In this document: positions 5,514 through 5,528 of the stretch, in pieces
Position numbering within the stretch: the first letter of the stretch is position 1
How the letters are laid out: the number at the start of each line of letters is the position of its first letter
NCBI GenBank assembly: GCA_002779045.1
Contig: PEXO01000021.1
Coordinates: forward strand, 1-5,528
Direction of reading: 5' to 3'
DNA from: Elusimicrobia bacterium CG08_land_8_20_14_0_20_59_10
GTDB lineage: Bacteria; Elusimicrobiota; Elusimicrobia; Elusimicrobiales; UBA9959
DNA: 5,528 nucleotides
Made by a program: the position numbers and the translations under genes
The notes under the pieces: generated by a model
Databases searched by the model: none
The model's input: only the letters and a program-made list of their open reading frames with translations
What the model was told of the DNA's origin: nothing

Positions 5514-5528
5514 ATGAAAAACACGATG
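5514..5528 (+). CDS. Start of the next operon gene, cut by the window edge
   Basis: Only five codons (MKNTM) are visible. The gene begins 23 bases after the large-subunit stop on the same strand with a strong ribosome site, so it is very likely co-transcribed. Because the large subunit has no FAD or iron-sulfur domains, the expected product is the FAD-binding or the [2Fe-2S] subunit of the same hydroxylase. That is inferred from gene order; five residues cannot distinguish them. An in-frame ATG at 5499 is an alternative start. Confidence 0.5.

Noticed and set aside
3661..5514. 617-codon open frame on the minus strand opposite the XDH large subunit
   Set aside because: It mirrors a gene with unmistakable family motifs on the + strand. 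Its translation is rich in His, Gly and Leu with no recognisable domain, as expected from the antisense of GC-rich codons.
1..5528. CRISPR arrays, insertion sequences, transposases, attachment sites
   Set aside because: No regularly spaced repeats, terminal inverted repeats or transposase or integrase motifs were seen on either strand.

Overview
This is a GC-rich (by eye roughly 60%), tightly packed bacterial segment in which every convincing gene reads on the + strand. The mix of GC-rich codons with frequent ATA (Ile) and AGG (Arg), and a stand-alone purine-hydroxylase large subunit with separate MocA and XdhC genes, suggests an uncultured, probably anaerobic or fermentative bacterium. An Elusimicrobiota-like lineage is a guess from codon style only; no feature here fixes the taxon.

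Layout. (1) Positions 2-322 hold the C-terminal part of a calcineurin-like metallophosphoesterase whose start lies off the left edge. Its stop overlaps, as ATGA, the start of a short reading frame (319-501) that opens like a NADAR-domain protein and then loses the family pattern after about 20 residues, so it is probably a decayed gene. (2) Positions 323-624 contain no intact gene. They hold the broken NADAR-like frame, several small inverted repeats, a possible minus-strand gene-start remnant, a candidate extended -10 promoter and a strong GC hairpin just before the next gene. (3) Positions 625-1737 encode a 370-residue 6-phosphofructokinase of the G104/K124 type. (4) Positions 1777-5490 hold three closely spaced genes: a MocA-like molybdenum-cofactor cytidylyltransferase, an XdhC/CoxI-family maturation factor and a 759-residue molybdopterin-binding large subunit of the xanthine dehydrogenase family. 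A fourth gene starts at 5514 and is cut by the right edge.

How the genes work together. MocA would attach CMP to molybdopterin-Mo. XdhC would receive that cofactor, assist its sulfuration and insert it. The large subunit would carry the active site. FAD and [2Fe-2S] subunits are not fused to it and should be encoded next door, most likely starting with the truncated gene at 5514. The active-site residues that separate purine hydroxylases from aldehyde oxidases (equivalents of bovine XDH Glu802 and Arg880) are both present at exactly the bovine spacing, so xanthine, hypoxanthine or a related purine is the best substrate guess. The phosphofructokinase is a central glycolytic enzyme placed just upstream; a functional link to the molybdenum module is not shown by the sequence.

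I did not find a clearly new system. The most useful leads are the ambiguous phosphoryl donor of the PFK, the purine-type active site of the large subunit, and the degraded NADAR-like gene next to the metallophosphoesterase.
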